Shown in pieces: positions 43,949 to 58,593 of a DNA stretch of 64,000 bases (within the stretch, counting starts at the first letter, position 1; each line of letters starts with the position of its first letter). The notes under the pieces were generated by a model that was not told the DNA's origin, made no database searches, and saw nothing but the letters and a program-made list of their open reading frames with translations. Location: NCBI RefSeq assembly GCF_014898815.1, contig NW_026515500.1, positions 1,054,001 through 1,118,000 of the forward strand, read 5' to 3'. The translations under genes were made by a program, and so were the position numbers. The DNA comes from Panonychus citri. Lineage: Eukaryota; Arthropoda; Arachnida; Trombidiformes; Tetranychidae.

Positions 43949-46900
43949 TTAGACAACAACTTGATCAAAATGACTTCTTTCTTTAGTGATTCCATTATCA
44001 TTAGATTCACCATCATCATAATCTAATTCCGAGTTGGGTGAATCGTTTCTTGAAGAAATGGTGGGTGAAGCATTGGCTCGATTCCTCCATTTTTCTTTGT
44101 GCTGCTCAACACCAAATCCTTCATCATAGTTTCCTTTAGACATGAAGAGTTGCTTGAAATGGACGATACAGTAAAATTTACCTGCAGCTAAAGTATAATT
44201 TTCCAATCTACTCAAAAGTGAGAGAGAGAGAGCAAGAAAAAAAAACATTAGTAAAGTGTAAAATTCATTAAGAAAGGTTAACATAAAAAAAAGAGGAGGT
44301 TAAAACCATCAAGAGGAGGAGGTCAATGAAAAATATTCAACAAGGTTCATCATTCATTAAGCATCACCATTAAATTTGCCCCATATTAACCCGGTTAACA
44401 CAAAATTATCACCAGACTGTTACCGTATATTTAACAATATTGCAAATTGTTGCTCATTTTTGCAATTAACTTTTTTTACGATCAGTTCAAGTCTCAACAA
44501 AAAAGAAGGTAATTTTTGTCTTATTTGAATAGTAATGGTTTTAACAGGAGATGAAGAGAGAGCTCAAAGGGTGATTATAAGAAGAGAGTGTGAAAAAAAT
44601 GCTTCTCGTGACTCTCACCCTGGGTTAAAGAGTATTCCAACCTTTTCTTTGAATTTAAATGTTGATTCTCATTAATGTAATAAGATAGAAGTTCATAATT
44701 TTCATGATATCGGAACAGGAAGAAGATGCTGATGAGATGAAAAAAAAACATCTTCATTCACTATCAACTGACTACGAATTCTGGCAACATTATATTTCTG
44801 TAAAAACTTCATCTGTAAATCTCTTTACTCATCATCATCATGAATCAAGAGCCAAGAAAGAAAAGTATTCATTATTGGATATGTATTCATAGCAACTTCT
44901 TAAAAAAACTAAATATAGAAATTCAAATTCAGTAGTCAAACTTTGTGATGATATAAAATCATTGAAAAGATTGAATCATTTGTAGACACATTTCCAATAA
45001 TTGACAGCTACAATCATGATAATCATCAATATCATCATGATCTTTACAATGTAATAATAATATTTACTGTGTGAAAACAGTTAATGTTAAAGTTAATTGT
45101 TGAGCTAACATTAATATTCAATAATGTGGAATTGATTAATACATATATTCCAACACTTATTTTCCGTGCGAATTAGATCAAAGTGTAAATCGACAAACAA
45201 TCAACTAACTTATTTCAAATCACGTTTAAACCTTTTCAACGATTAAATATTTACATAAATATCAACTTTCAATTAGTAATAACAATCAAATCATCAAAAT
45301 AATTAGAAGAAAAATCAAATAAAGTTAAGTAAACAAGGCAAAAATTAAAGCTATCAAAAGGTAATCACGCAATTGATGTTCAACAGTAAATCTAACAGCA
45401 ATTAACTGTAAAACTAACAATTAAGAACAACAATTAATAATACTCAAAGGTAATGCACATACAGATTGAAGGATTTATAAATAGATTACCAAGTGATTAA
45501 GATTAAATGTGAAATTCAATCATCATATATCAAACTAAATCGCAATAAGATTGATGATAATTTCTTGGTGAACCAGAAACTTGTTGATTAATTTTAACTT
45601 GTTGTCCTCTTATATTATTAACAAACAAGATGATCAACTAATTACCTTAATGATGAGAAACAGTGACTACATTTGAAACAATTCTTATGCAATTTCATCT
45701 CATTGAATTCAACCTTTTCCATGGGGTATAAACGCTTTCCACAGACGGAACAATCTTCACTTACGTTGGCTTCATTCTGGAAAATAAGAGAAAACATAAT
45801 AACAGATTAGTCAAGTATTAACATGATATTTTTTAAGCTCCAAAGATTTAAGACAAAGTAAAGGAAATGGAAAGAGAGAGAGAGAGAAGGAGAGTGAGTG
45901 AGAGAGGATGATGAAGAATGATCAGTAAAAAGAAGATGAATGAAAGATACACATCCTCTTTTTTCTTGGTTATGCTTTTTCCCATTAATCCATAACAAGT
46001 ATTAATCTCTATACATAAAGTATATCTCATTGAAAAGTTAATCATCTTCATGTTAATTCATGAAAATTATAACAACTTATTGAATCTAAAATTGATCAAT
46101 GAAAAAAAGCATTCATGTTGAGAGGCCTTTGTTTATTTGTGCTCAGGGCAATCAGGAAATTAAAAACAAAATAACCTTACTAATTTTCAGTCAATAATCA
46201 GGGTTGAGTTGATGATAATGATGCTCATCCTGATTATCATCATCATCATCATGTCGGATGAAGATGAGAAGCAAAATTAATAGTAAAAGTAAAGGGACAA
46301 GAGTATCAATATATTAATGGCACTTGAAATCCGGGTAATGGTGACCAATCCTGTTTTCCAATCAAAACCAACCAATATCCACAATTAACTTTACCTGATT
46401 AACCTTTTTCTTATGTATGAATATGATAATGATTAATGTCAAATTAAATAATGGTTAGTTAATTGTCTTGATACCAATTAATTAACTTACAAACTATATA
46501 ATGATACAATTTACAACAATAAAATCAAGTCATGTTTATGAGGTTTAATTATATTTCAATCAGCACCGTTAATCAAGATACAATATCCAGATTTGATTAA
46601 ATCTTGTAAAATTATCAAAATGATTGGTTTCATATCTTAATTTAATCGCCTTGGGTGATTAATACTACGGAAGAGGATTACTAATGTAATTGTTAGTATA
46701 ATTTTACCTCAGGAAAATGTAATAAAGATTAGTATCATGAAAAGCAGATAATTATGTTGATTAAATGTATTAGTAAATAAATCTGGACTAATCATCAACA
46801 ATTTATTCAAATTTCATCAGATTATGGACAAAATTACAAGGTTATAATCGTGTTGGTTTTTAATTAATGATTAACATTAAATCACGAATTGTTTCAACAG

Positions 46901-49900
46901 AAATATAATCTGATATTACCAAAGATACTGTTTTGATTTAAAAGGCTTAAATTGTTCTTGAATTATTGAAATTCACTCTGATTGATAATTAAAAGATATT
47001 CATGATTAAGAGATGAGTCAACCAGATTCAATGGTAACATGAGATTGAAATTATGATCATCGTGCCAATAATAATAATGATTATCTTGATCAACATAAAT
47101 TATTGACTAAACACAATTTAAAACAATCAAATTTGAGCCAAAATTGTTAATAATTACTGTTTAATTTATTGTGTATTATTATTACATTTCACTATGTTAA
47201 TAATGGTTAGTTAATTAACTAATTGTTAGTTGTTAAAAGTTAACGGGAAAGATTCAAGATTGCATATGATTAGGTGAATGGGTGTAAACAGAATCAAAAT
47301 ATTGCAGAATTTGTAACAATCAAGTTGATTGTTAAGTTAACAATTAAACAAAAATAGTGTTAATAGTTTTTTACTTTAGCCAACAATCATAATAAGATAA
47401 TTAATATTCTGATTATATTATTTGTATCAACAGGATTAAACTTTTAATCAACATCAATGAAAACATCAGCAACAATTTAAAGTATTACAAGTTAATTTCT
47501 GTGTCAACAATTAAACAAGTCAGCAAAATAAGGGAATTAAACATTTAACTGAATCAAGTAAATCAGTTAATCAATGACAAGGATAAATTGGCAGCTATGG
47601 TTAAACTTGATGATAAAAAATATTCCCCAAAAATATATTCCTATTAGTTAATCATTTGGAGATAGAGAGGAAAAAGTTGCAACTAATTTAAAGTTGATTC
47701 CAATGGATATTTTTAACTCTCAATTCCGTATCTCCCTGTGAAACCTTAATCAACATCATGATCAAGTAATCATAACAAAATGATAATGATAATGAAAAAT
47801 GATAATCTTCATCATCATCATCATCATTCACTGGAATAACTTTCACTTAAATCGTGGGTGGTTTTTGAAAGATCATGATAATCATCAAGGAAACGGATGA
47901 GGAATCAGGTAAGCGACAAAAATATAAATGAATTTTTCTTCTTGTTGATCTTAAATGAGCAGAAACAAAAAGATTATCATGTTACTCAGGTTAAATGTGA
48001 ATTAAGAATAAAAAGAAAGAATAAAATAAAAAATAAAACGATAAATAAACTTGAAACTGAACAAAAAAAGTTCAGAATTTATTGATTTTGTTTCCAATTG
48101 AAGGAAAAGGAAAGGGAAAAGTAGAACCAAAAAAAAACGACAAAAGACAAAAGGTAAAAGTGATATGAAGCTCTGATTGTAAATATTGAGTAATAATAAT
48201 AATAATAATCGTAACAATAATCGATAATCATAATTAATCATAATTAAATAATATTAATTGCGATACGAAAGCTTTTCATTTAGCTATACATGTTGATTGG
48301 TTTTGTTGCTTCTGATGATTTTTGTTCATTGGATTGAATTTTGTCAAGTTATGATCAGTTAATTGCCTATTTTTGATTTTTTTTTGTAATTAGAAAATTA
48401 ATTTGATTAAATGATAGCTGATTAGTTAGCAGGGTTGTTGATTGTTGTATGCAGCTAACTGAGTGTTTGTTAAATGGATGGAGTTAGTCAGACTCATGAG
48501 ATTACTGAATATATATTAAAGAAGAAACAACAATAACAATTAAAATAAGTTAATTAAGTATTTTGAGATTAGATTAACTTTGGGATTGACTTAATATTCA
48601 TAACGATAAAGTTTCAATTGGAAGTCCTTATTGTATCTTATTTGCATATTAGTCTTTTTTGTTGATGAAATTTCCAAAAGAATCAACTTATTGTTTATTC
48701 AATTGAATTCATCAAGTTAATCAATCAATAATAATCATTTAACAATATTGACATTGATTAACAATTGCTCATCTATTTAACAATTATGATCAGATGATAG
48801 ATGAGGACTTCCAATAAGAGATAATTTTGGCTAATATCAAGTACACTTTTCTATTAAGAGTTAGTTTGTTCTGAGTGAAAGAGATTTAAAATTGGGTGTG
48901 AATGAGCAGAAATCTCAACATTGTAGCTTTTATGTTGAGATGATTTTTGGAGAAGAAAAAAATTCAATTCATGGAAGCAGCAGAGGAGAGAGAGAGAGAG
49001 AAAAAAAAAAGAATAGAGGAAAAGGAAATAGAAGATTAAAATGATAGCAACAATGTTCTGTGGATGAAATGAGAATCATGATAAAAGAGAGAAAAAGATT
49101 CGTAGAATTTGTGTCTCATGTTGACATATTGAGTGGATGTTGTGGTTGTTTATGAATGAAATTTTCGCCGCTCAATGACGCTCCATGTGTGTGTGTATAT
49201 GTTTGTGTGCGTGCTAATCCTTTTTTCTGGTAAGCACTCACATTCCGTTCCGCTCATCTTATCCTTACTGGAACAGTGGAAGAGAGAGAGAGAGAAAGAT
49301 GGGGAGAGGGAAATAAGGTCAAAAGACAGACAAAATGTTACAGATGACAATCAATCGGTCGTTTGACTTTCACACATTAGGACACAAAAAAGAAAACTTT
49401 TTCCAGGTAAAAACGGATGAGGAGAAAAGGGAAAAAATTATTCCAAAGTAATAACATATAACTCTGCATTGGATTGAAACAAATAGCAAATGCATGATAA
49501 TGAAAAACGTTCAATTAACTAGAATCAATTAGCATGCAAACTAAGCAGGTAAAAAAGTGTTGAAATGTTAATTATGATTGACATTCAAAAATGAATCTGA
49601 CAATGGTTAATAAACTAGCAAATATCCAATAGTAATTAAAATCTTACACAGTTGATTATTTATAATATATAAGTTCATGTCAAAATAAATCATCAATCAT
49701 AAAAATTATAAGAATATAATTCATGTTAATTGTAGTTACATTTATGACAATGAAAATCTCAAGTTAACTATTGTAATATTTATACAATAATCAGAGAAAT
49801 GAACTTTCTATTGATTAGATTGTTGATACAATTGTAATATTAATTGAATGACTGTCAACCATTGATGTTGCTTGAAAGGTTGATCAAGTAACTATTATAA

Positions 49901-52900
49901 ACAATCAACAGTTTGGGATGAAAATCAACTTAATTTTGTAAATAATCAATTCTATGATTTCCTTAATTGTGCAGAGAGTGAGAAAAATTTACACCATGAT
50001 TGTTCATGTACTTGGCCTGTTAACGAGTTTCCAATTTTATGGATATCAATTGTCAGAATTGTTAAGCATGAGAATCAATAAATTAACCATTTCATTGTAA
50101 CAATTACAATTCAATGATTATAATGAGCTACTGTTAACAATATACAGGTAATCATAATAAGGTAACCACGCAGATGATTAAAAAGAAAACAAATCATCAA
50201 CATCCTACGTTGATGATGCTATTCATTAAACACAAATGATTACTAACCAAGCACCAAGAGCAAATGGTAATCTATCCTTGATAATCAAGTTTAAATGAAT
50301 CATTTAATTTTCAAACTGAATCAAAGTGCAAAATCAATTGTTCCTAATTAAATCAACAGTAATGAAAGAAAAGGAAGAGAGGGAGAAAAACAAATATGAC
50401 AACAATTAAACAGATCATGGTGACGATTAACTAACACACTAACGGAAGCCAAGTTTACCAAAATCAATGAAACATGAAAGACAAAAATATTGAAAGATCA
50501 TGAAAATTATCAGGAAACCTCATTTCCGAATCAATTTAAAGGATTGAATCTGTGAATTTATAGATAATCAGAAAGATTATAAATCTCATGATTATTGCTA
50601 ACAGCGGAAAGAAACTTGGTAAAGATAATCATGATTATTGAAAATATTTTCTATTTCCAGTCTATTTCAAATTCTATCATCAGCTGATTGATTGAAATTA
50701 TTTTAATTATTAACCTGATTGTGTTGAATAAATAATCAAAAGACGAGCTATTATTTAATGATATTAGATAAGTTAAGGTCGAACGAGACTTGGAATTGCT
50801 TGAGTAATTTTCATTCATTTATCATTTTAATGATAACTTTGATTGTTAAACTAACACTTCCAGATCAGGATTAAAGTTAATCAGTTATGATAATGAGGGT
50901 TACCATTTTTTCTTCATTGAAAATCTTGAAATTGAATCTAAACAATTGATTAGAATTGGTTAATTGGCAATGAATTTGAATGGAAGAAAAAAAAATCTAA
51001 TAACTCAAATAGTTTAAAGATTAATAATTCTGACCTGAGATAATGATTATATTTCATAATAATTATCATGATTATCAATGAAAAAAAAGTTCATTTCCCT
51101 TTAAATTAGAAACATTAAATAAGTTAATCGTTGAATGAGCTTTTGTTGTGGTTACCCTGTGACTTGAATCATTTTTTGTTTTGTTTACCATGATTATAAT
51201 AACTAATAGTTAACTTAATCAGTTTGATTGAGAAATGTATTTAAAAATCAAGCCTGTTAATCACGAAAACAATCAGTTATGGTTTTCACAATCAATTTGA
51301 TTCCAGCTCATCATCATCATCATCAGAATCAGAATCACCGTCATTCAAGGTAAAAAAAATGTATTAATATAATAAAAATAAAATAAAAATATTCTTGATA
51401 GCAACAGATCAACAAGCATCATTAAAGTCTGAATGAGGACAATCAATTGAGTACCACAATTAAATTTAACTAAACCCTAGTTAGAGAATAAAGAAAATGC
51501 TAATCAAGTCTAATCACTATAATCAAAAATTTCCAGAACAAATACAATTAAGACGTAAAAAGATGAAAAATGATAATAATGATTCTGAGAAAAGTCAGAA
51601 AAAAAGAGACTCGAAAATTAAATTCAAAATGAGCTGAGAAAATGTGAAAATTTGATAGTAAATCAGATGAATGGACATTCATACATTAAGTGTTATGATT
51701 ATCACTTTCAATTAAGTTGATTTCAATTTTAGACTGACAACAATTAACGGTCAAATTGATAATACAAAAGATATGGAAAAAAAATAAATTCTTATTATAT
51801 TGTCATGAATGTAAAAATAAAGATTAAAAGTATTCATGCTTGTGTGGTGAAAATTGTTATGTTTAAGGTTGTGAAGAGATGAGGCAAATGCTTTATAATC
51901 ATGCCAGAAATTTAGCTAATTATCAACAATTAAGGGAAAATAAATTGAAAATTAAAGTAAACAATCAATTTGAAAAGCGCAATACACACAAAGTTAGTAA
52001 TAGATGAAATAAAAAGACACACCAAAAGCTAAGCTCGTGTTTATACAGATCACAATTTCTAATGCCGATCATAACGAAACCGTTATATTGGATAAATAAA
52101 TTGTAAAAGGTGAAATAAAATTGATCATGTGGTTAAATTGTTCAAATTAATTGTGGATGAAGCAGGTTGGTGATTGATTAAAAGAAAAACAGGCTTGGTT
52201 AAGATTGGAATCAAATAAAATAATGATAATATTGATTGTTAAGTATTAACAGCAACATAGTATATAAATATTTGTAAAAGTGACAATCAATTGATCATCG
52301 TTAATAAAAATAACAAGCATGTCAAGCTAAATACTACGATGCTATTAATTGTTAACGTCAAATGAACATCAACAAAAAAAAGGTTATAAATGCAATTATA
52401 AGATTAACGTGTAAGGTTAATTGTGACGAAATTAAGTATCGTAACTTACCACAAATCGATTGACTCGAGGTTTGGTCTTTTCAATTGGCTTGGTTGGACT
52501 GTCATCACGAATCGATCCAAATTTGGCAACCAAATTCTTAGTTATTCCCAATGCTGGTAAAGCGTCTTCTTCTACGTTAATTATTGAATTTCGTTTGTTT
52601 TCCTTTTCTTCAACCTGAGACCAGTTCTCAAATTTAGCGGTTAAACTTCGTGCCAATTTAGGTTCAACTGGAATCACATCTTCAGTTTTGTAGCTCGATT
52701 TTACTAAGAGGAAAAAGAGAGAGACGGCAAAAAAGTTTATTATCATTTACCTTTGGAAATTATTATTCATATTATTTTTGGAATAAATATTGTCAAGATA
52801 ATTACCAATATTAGGATCTCGCTCAACTTGAGGTTCATTTTCAATAACATCCTTGGTGAACTCTCTTGGTGGGGTTATACGTTTGAGTGGTTTAGGTGTG

Positions 52901-55551
52901 CCTCCGATGGGTTTCTTTGATGAGATGGTGTTTTCTTGGTTCATTTGATTCTCCAATTGTTTAAATTTATTCAACATTTTAGAGGTTGTATCAATTTTTG
53001 GAATTTCAGAGTCAATATCATTATTTGCGATGACAATATTGGCATTTGGTAAAATTTCAACCCTTGGTCCACCATTACCACCACTAACACCGGTACTATC
53101 AAGGGTATCGTCACCATTATCATTTTCACTTCGAGGTGGAGTCATTTCTTTTAAAGTTTTACCAAAACCATTTTCTTTACCACCACCAACACCATTTAAT
53201 TCACCATTATCTTTAGCACCATTGTTAATATTATTTTGATAACATTCAAAGAATTTGTATCTTTCCTGAATTTCCTTTGTCTCAATGACAACCTCTTCTT
53301 TAACACTTGGATCACTACATTTAATCACTTCCATGGGTTTACCTGAGGTCAATGTTTCAGGTACTGGTGTTTCTCGATTACTTCGAGGTCCATTATTATA
53401 GTTGTTATTATTGTTAATATGATTATTATTATGGTTATTATAATGATGGTTAATTGGTGAAACAGCTGATTGTTTAGAAAGAGTTGCATCCATTTGTTTG
53501 AATAAATTTTTAGCCTCACGAGCGGCTGTTTCAGCTTCGGTAACCAATTTAAGATCTTCTTCTTTATCCTTTCTTAATCTATCTAATCGTCCATCATCTG
53601 AATCATTTTCAATTTGTCCTTTTTCAAATTTCTCTTTCAATGAGATTGCTTTAACAGAAGATTCAATTTGAAGAGATTCAGTTCTAGGTGATGGTGAAAC
53701 TGACAGGTTACCACCTTTCTCGTAAACTTGTCGCATTGAAGCAGATCGACCAAGACATATTCTCTGTCGTAATTTGTATAACTCATCCTTGGTACCATTA
53801 TCCTCTCGAGCAGGTTCATCAACATTTTCACCACCCCCACCACCAACAACACCACTACCACCACGAGGAACTGAACCATTTTCCCATTGAGATCGAAGAG
53901 CAGATAACCCAACAAAGGGAACCTTTTCTTTTCTCTTAGTTTCTCGAACTAATGTCAATTCTCCTTCATCATCACTTGAATCACCTGAAGATGAACAAGA
54001 GTCGGCTTCTTTTTCAGTCATTTTTTCACCTGATATTGCTGATTGATATCTGAGAAAAACATACAATGTACATATTATATTAATGAAAGTACATATCTAA
54101 TTATATTACAACAATCAGTAAGGAACAAAAAAAAAAGAAACCAAACCATGAAAAATCAAAATTTTACACTAAGCTGAATAGTTACATGTAGATGGTTTTT
54201 ATATTGTTGAGGATGAAACATGTTGCAGATGATGATGATGATATATATTTATTTATATCAACATAATCATCATAAACAATACATTATTATTAAGGTGGGT
54301 ATGGAAGTGTGTTAAATGACAATGTTAATGGCTTTTGGTTAAGATTATCTTTTGCCTGTCTCTTGATTTCAATCAGACAGAATTGAAATAACACCAAAAA
54401 GGGATAACTAACCAAAATTACCTTGTAGATTGTGATCACAATGGTTTCTACCTTTTTCAATGTATTTAGAGAGCAATTAACAGTAGCAAGATAATGATTA
54501 TCAATCCAATAATAACATAAACAAAACAATTAACTTTCCAGAATCAAATTTTCAAAACGATTACCTGAATGATCACAATTACAATTTATCATTACTATTG
54601 AAATGACTAAATAATTAAATGATTATAACTTTCTAATTAGATACTTTTCTTCAATAGGAATCAGTAAACATTCACAGTTAATTGTAATTGTAATTGCAAT
54701 TGTTTTTAACCAAATAAGCAATTCAAAGGAGTCAGGGGTGGGTGGGTTACTACTCGATAAAATGAACTTGAATTATAATCTAAGGACATTATATAGAGTT
54801 GAATCTTTAAAAAAAAAGGAATCAAGGTGAGAGAGAGAGAGAAAGGGAGAGGGAGAGGGAGAAGTCAAGTATCAGTAACAAGTTTGATTAATAACAAATG
54901 AAAACCGTTACAATTGAATCATCATACAAACAACAGGTATGACAAATCTCTGTGAAGATTTTGATTTGTGTATAAAATGAAAATTGAAAAAAAAATGAAT
55001 CCATTGATCATTCAAAATGTTAACAATAATGATGATAAAATATCACAATCCAATAATATCCAATCAATTATTAACTGATAATGAAAGCAACAATCTAATG
55101 TTGAAGTTGAAATAAACATCAGAGGATATGAAAGAAATCATTTCAATCATTTTTGACATGATGATGAGTGTGATTTGAGAACAGATTTAATTATTGGTAG
55201 CAAATTATTGCGATTGAGTGAAAAAAGGTGAGGGAAAGAAAAGAGGATAGAATAGAAAACTAAGGTATTAAAGAAAAATAGAGAAATAATCTTACCTTTG
55301 TAAACGTATTAAAAGGCTTTCTGATCGTTGAAGAGCTGATTTATCTGGAACTGGTGATGAGATGAACCTTTCGTCTGATACTGATTCAAATCGTTGTCGA
55401 ATGCTGGTTAAATCAACTTGAATGTTACCAAGACCATCATCAACTTTAGAGTCACCTAAACAAATCAACAGAAAAAAACAAAATGAACAATCAAAAAAAA
55501 AGAAAGAAAGAATTGAATGGAAATGAGTAAGTTGAGTGAGAAAGATGATGA

Positions 55552-55617
<66 letters not shown>

Positions 55618-57267
55618 AGATAACAAGGGTAAAAAAAGGAGGGGAAGAACAAGAAACCCAAATAAAGTGAGTATGAAATATTTGTATCTCTCAAGAGAGG
55701 AAGCAAAAAGGAAACATAACACACAACAACACTTTGTGTATATTAATCTTTGTGTGAGTAATATCATCAACAAGATGATAGTTAATGAAGATTTTAAGTA
55801 TAAATCTCGATTAACTTGATTAAGAGTTGAATGAGAGAGTAGAAACACAAGGAGAAGATGATAAAACAAGTTGAAGTAACCAATGGTTCCAGGGCAAGCC
55901 TTGCTATATTTACCTTGCAATCTACACTCAAAACACCAAGAAGAAGAAGAAGAAGAAGAAAATGATCAAAAATCAACAAGAAGATGGAGATGATAAAAAT
56001 AAGGAGAAAAAACTGGTTGATTATATTACGAGATACCCGGTAGATAGACACATGAAGATGGTGAACAAAAAGAGCCGGGCTTTTGTACCTTGAGATACAC
56101 AAAAACAGTAAAAGACAAAACAAAAGGCCCAGGGCCAAACACACACACCACTAAGCTGTAACACAGAGCATACACCCTAACACAGTAACAACGGTAAGAG
56201 AATAAAAATATGAAGAGAAAGACAATATTCTAAAATAGACAGAGATGAGAGAAAGAGATGATGAAAAGAAAAAAAGGAAGTTCTCTAAAAAGAACAAAAA
56301 TAAAAAGGTACCAAGGAACCAAACCACCAAAAAGAAGAGGGAGAAGAAGAGAAAATCCGTTTTGATTATGGAGAAAGAGTAGAGAATTGTTATCATGGAA
56401 AGAAAAAGAAAAAGAAAAAGGTGAACACTAAACAAAATCAAGAAATTAAGGTTAATTGTGATGGAACAATTATCAACAATTAATTACCAATAATCGTTGG
56501 TAATACTTACAGAAAATAACCAACCCAAAGTAGAATGAACTTGGAACAAGACAAAAAGAAGGAGAGAAGAGAAAAAAAGAACAAAAAAATATTCTTTTTT
56601 AATGTTACTCTTTTTCTTCTCAATTCTCTCTCTTTCTCTCTCTATCTAAATCTCTTGTTACCAAGGTAAAGATGAGAAAAATAGAAATTTAGAATAGAAA
56701 AAAAAAGTAAAAATAGAATTTAAGAAAATAGAAAACAAAATGTCCTCTGACTTGTTGCTGATGGAAAATTAATTGTCAAAAGAGAAACTGTAACCAAAGA
56801 CACTAATCAAAAACACCCAAACAACATTATAATTTGATGGAAAGGAGAACAATTAACAAATTAAAGAAACTGGATAAAAATATTAAAACAATTAGATGAT
56901 CTAATCCACAGAAAAGTAATAATTAACTTACCTGGAAGATGAAGTGAAAACAAAAAGAAAGAGTGAAAATGACAAACAACAACAAAGAAAAAAAAAAGAT
57001 CGAAAATGATAATCGGTCAATAATTTTCGCTGCGGGTGTTGGAATAACCGGCGAAAAATTGATTCTCTTTTCAAACGATAAAATGATAGAATAGAAAATT
57101 GATTCTCTTTTGTTATCATTACGATTAATTAACACCCAAAACCTAATTAGGTGTGTGATGGTTAACAGATTAATTGCAATTGAAATAATATAATTAAAAG
57201 GGTTGATCAACTTACACCTTACAACATCAGGCGGTAATTCAATGGGAACACTTTCCCGAATTATCAT
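43949..57267 (-). CDS. EPLIN/LIMA1-like actin-binding LIM domain protein
   Basis: Coding exons on the minus strand: 57267-57216, 55455-55296, 54049-52806, 52703-52450, 45776-45646 and 44207-43949. They sum to 2100 nt, 699 residues. Residues 1-570 are disordered and rich in Ser, Asn and Gly, with an Asn/His run (NHHYNNHNNNHINNNNNYNN) in the middle. They carry short actin-binding-type motifs like those of EPLIN: RYQSAIS (71), SQWENG (about 124), KEKFEKGQ (about 209) and AKFENWS (508). A single LIM zinc finger follows at 579-630, with ligands C579, C582, H600, C603, C606, C609, C627 and H630. FKQLFMSKGNYDEGFG after it is the signature of the EPLIN/LIMA1 group, whose members cross-link actin and stabilise junctions. 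The protein ends 69 residues after the LIM domain, shorter than vertebrate EPLIN. The exon 3-4 junction has two candidate donors. I chose the GTAATT at 52801-52805, which keeps frame with the strong TTAG acceptor. Introns reach 6.7 kb. Confidence 0.87.
45777..52449 (-). other. 6.7-kb intron of the LIM gene
   Basis: AT-rich sequence dominated by TTAATTGTTAAC-like and ATGATAATCATCATC words, with a few GA and TG tracts (45870-45905, 48975-49010, 49180-49210). No nested gene or exon is supportable on either strand. Confidence 0.6.
55555..55614. repeat. (GA)30 microsatellite in LIM-gene intron 1
   Basis: A perfect 60-bp GA tract, the longest in the window. In the sense of the LIM gene it is a (TC)30 pyrimidine run about 100 nt upstream of the exon 2 acceptor at 55455. 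It generates spurious Arg-Glu and Leu-Ser repeat frames on the two strands. Confidence 0.95.
55615..57215 (-). other. LIM-gene intron 1, purine-rich on the plus strand
   Basis: No exon is supportable. Blocks at about 55615-55650, 55930-56000 and 56200-56420 are strongly purine-rich on the plus strand (pyrimidine-rich in the sense of transcription). The sequence near 57025-57040 holds a GC-containing word repeated at 59443 (see findings). Confidence 0.55.
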
Positions 57268-58550
57268 CTCATATCGTTTAGAGCGATCTGATTATCATCA
57301 TCATCATCATCATCGTCATCATCATCGTGTCCAAATGAGAGAGAAAGTGAGAGGATGAGGGAGAAAAAAAGAAAATTGAAATGAGAGAGAAAAAAATTGA
57401 TAAGTTGTCAATGGATTAGGATTAAGATTAAGATAAAGATGGATTGATGATGATGCGGATTAAGATGATGATGATGAGCTGTTAGTTGGTTTAATTGTTT
57501 TAACTATCATTCTGTTAATTAAAATTGTTTCCTGATAATTAACATTTCTCTTGATTGTTAATTGTTCAGTCAATTCAAGTGAAATCAGAGCAGGTAAAAC
57601 GATTAAGATTATTAGTATTAGTGTTTAGTTTTACACAATTAACTGTTGAAAAAAGTTAATAAATTGTAATTGTAATAATCAACAATAATATGAATGTTGA
57701 TCAGTTGTTGTAAATGTTAATAATGAGAAAAACAATCAAAACAATTTAAAGAAATGTGATTAGTTAATTGTCATTTTCCGGATGGGATAACATTCAATTA
57801 GGTGGATCATGATTCCAACAGATGAGATCATACAATTAAATCATTTTAAAGGTATTCACAATTTATATATTTATATGAATATCTGTTGACAATTGTTAAC
57901 AATTTACTTCAACAATTAAGGTTAATTCAGTTAATTAAATGAGGGAAGAAAAAAATTTCAAATCAATTTGAAAGAAATGAAAAAAAAAACAATCCAATGA
58001 TTTTGGTTATGTTGTTGTTGTTGTTGATTGTAAACAATTAATTGTTAGATTGTCTTGATTAACACAGGCCATTAGAGGAAGATGATTAACTAATCATAGA
58101 AATGAAATTGCCAAATTGTTAATTAGTTAAATAATCTATTGATGATCAATTGATTTAACTCAATTCCAATGATGAATCAATAAAATTTTCTGATTGAATA
58201 AAAACAAAATCAATAAATCAAATTGTTTTATTCACCTTTTCGGGATAGAGATTAATTAGCAATTAATCTAATCAACTGGATATCAATAGATTATAATTAG
58301 TTAATCAAGTGAACTCTAAATTCAAAGACAATTTGTTAATTGTAACAATCAAATCACAAAGTCACAATGAAAGAAGCCATTGAATTGAGATTACATGTAA
58401 TAGTATTAGAAACAATTGAGTGTTGATTGCAAGGTAAATTAACATGCTGTTAATCCAGTTAAGAGATTAAGATAATCTCAATAGTGTAAATTGATTGTAA
58501 TGAGGAATAAAAAAAAAAGGTTGAAACAATTAACTGAACAATTAACTTAC
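57268..58550. other. spacer between the alternative first exons of the LIM gene
   Basis: Contains an ATC/GAT trinucleotide run at about 57290-57330 and GA-rich sequence at 57340-57365, directly upstream of the downstream first exon, so this probably includes its promoter. No other coding sequence is visible. Confidence 0.55.
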
Positions 58551-58593
58551 ATGGTCTGGTTTCTTCATCAATATCAAATCCCGGTTTAGGCAT
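58551..58593 (-). CDS. alternative first coding exon of the LIM gene
   Basis: A minus-strand exon ends in GFDIDEETRP plus one base before a GTAAGT donor. The downstream first exon at 57267-57216 also leaves one T before GTAAGT. Both therefore join exon 2 (55455) in the same phase, forming a Cys codon across the junction. An in-frame ATG at 58593 gives MPKPGFDIDEETRP as a 14-residue alternative N-terminus. The open frame also extends upstream to about 58640 without a start, so it could instead be an internal exon with an acceptor near 58625. Composition is clearly less biased than the surroundings. Confidence 0.5.

Noticed and set aside
55500..55920. Arg-Glu and Leu-Ser repeat frames on the two strands
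   Set aside because: Direct translation of the (GA)30 microsatellite. It lies in an intron of the LIM gene.
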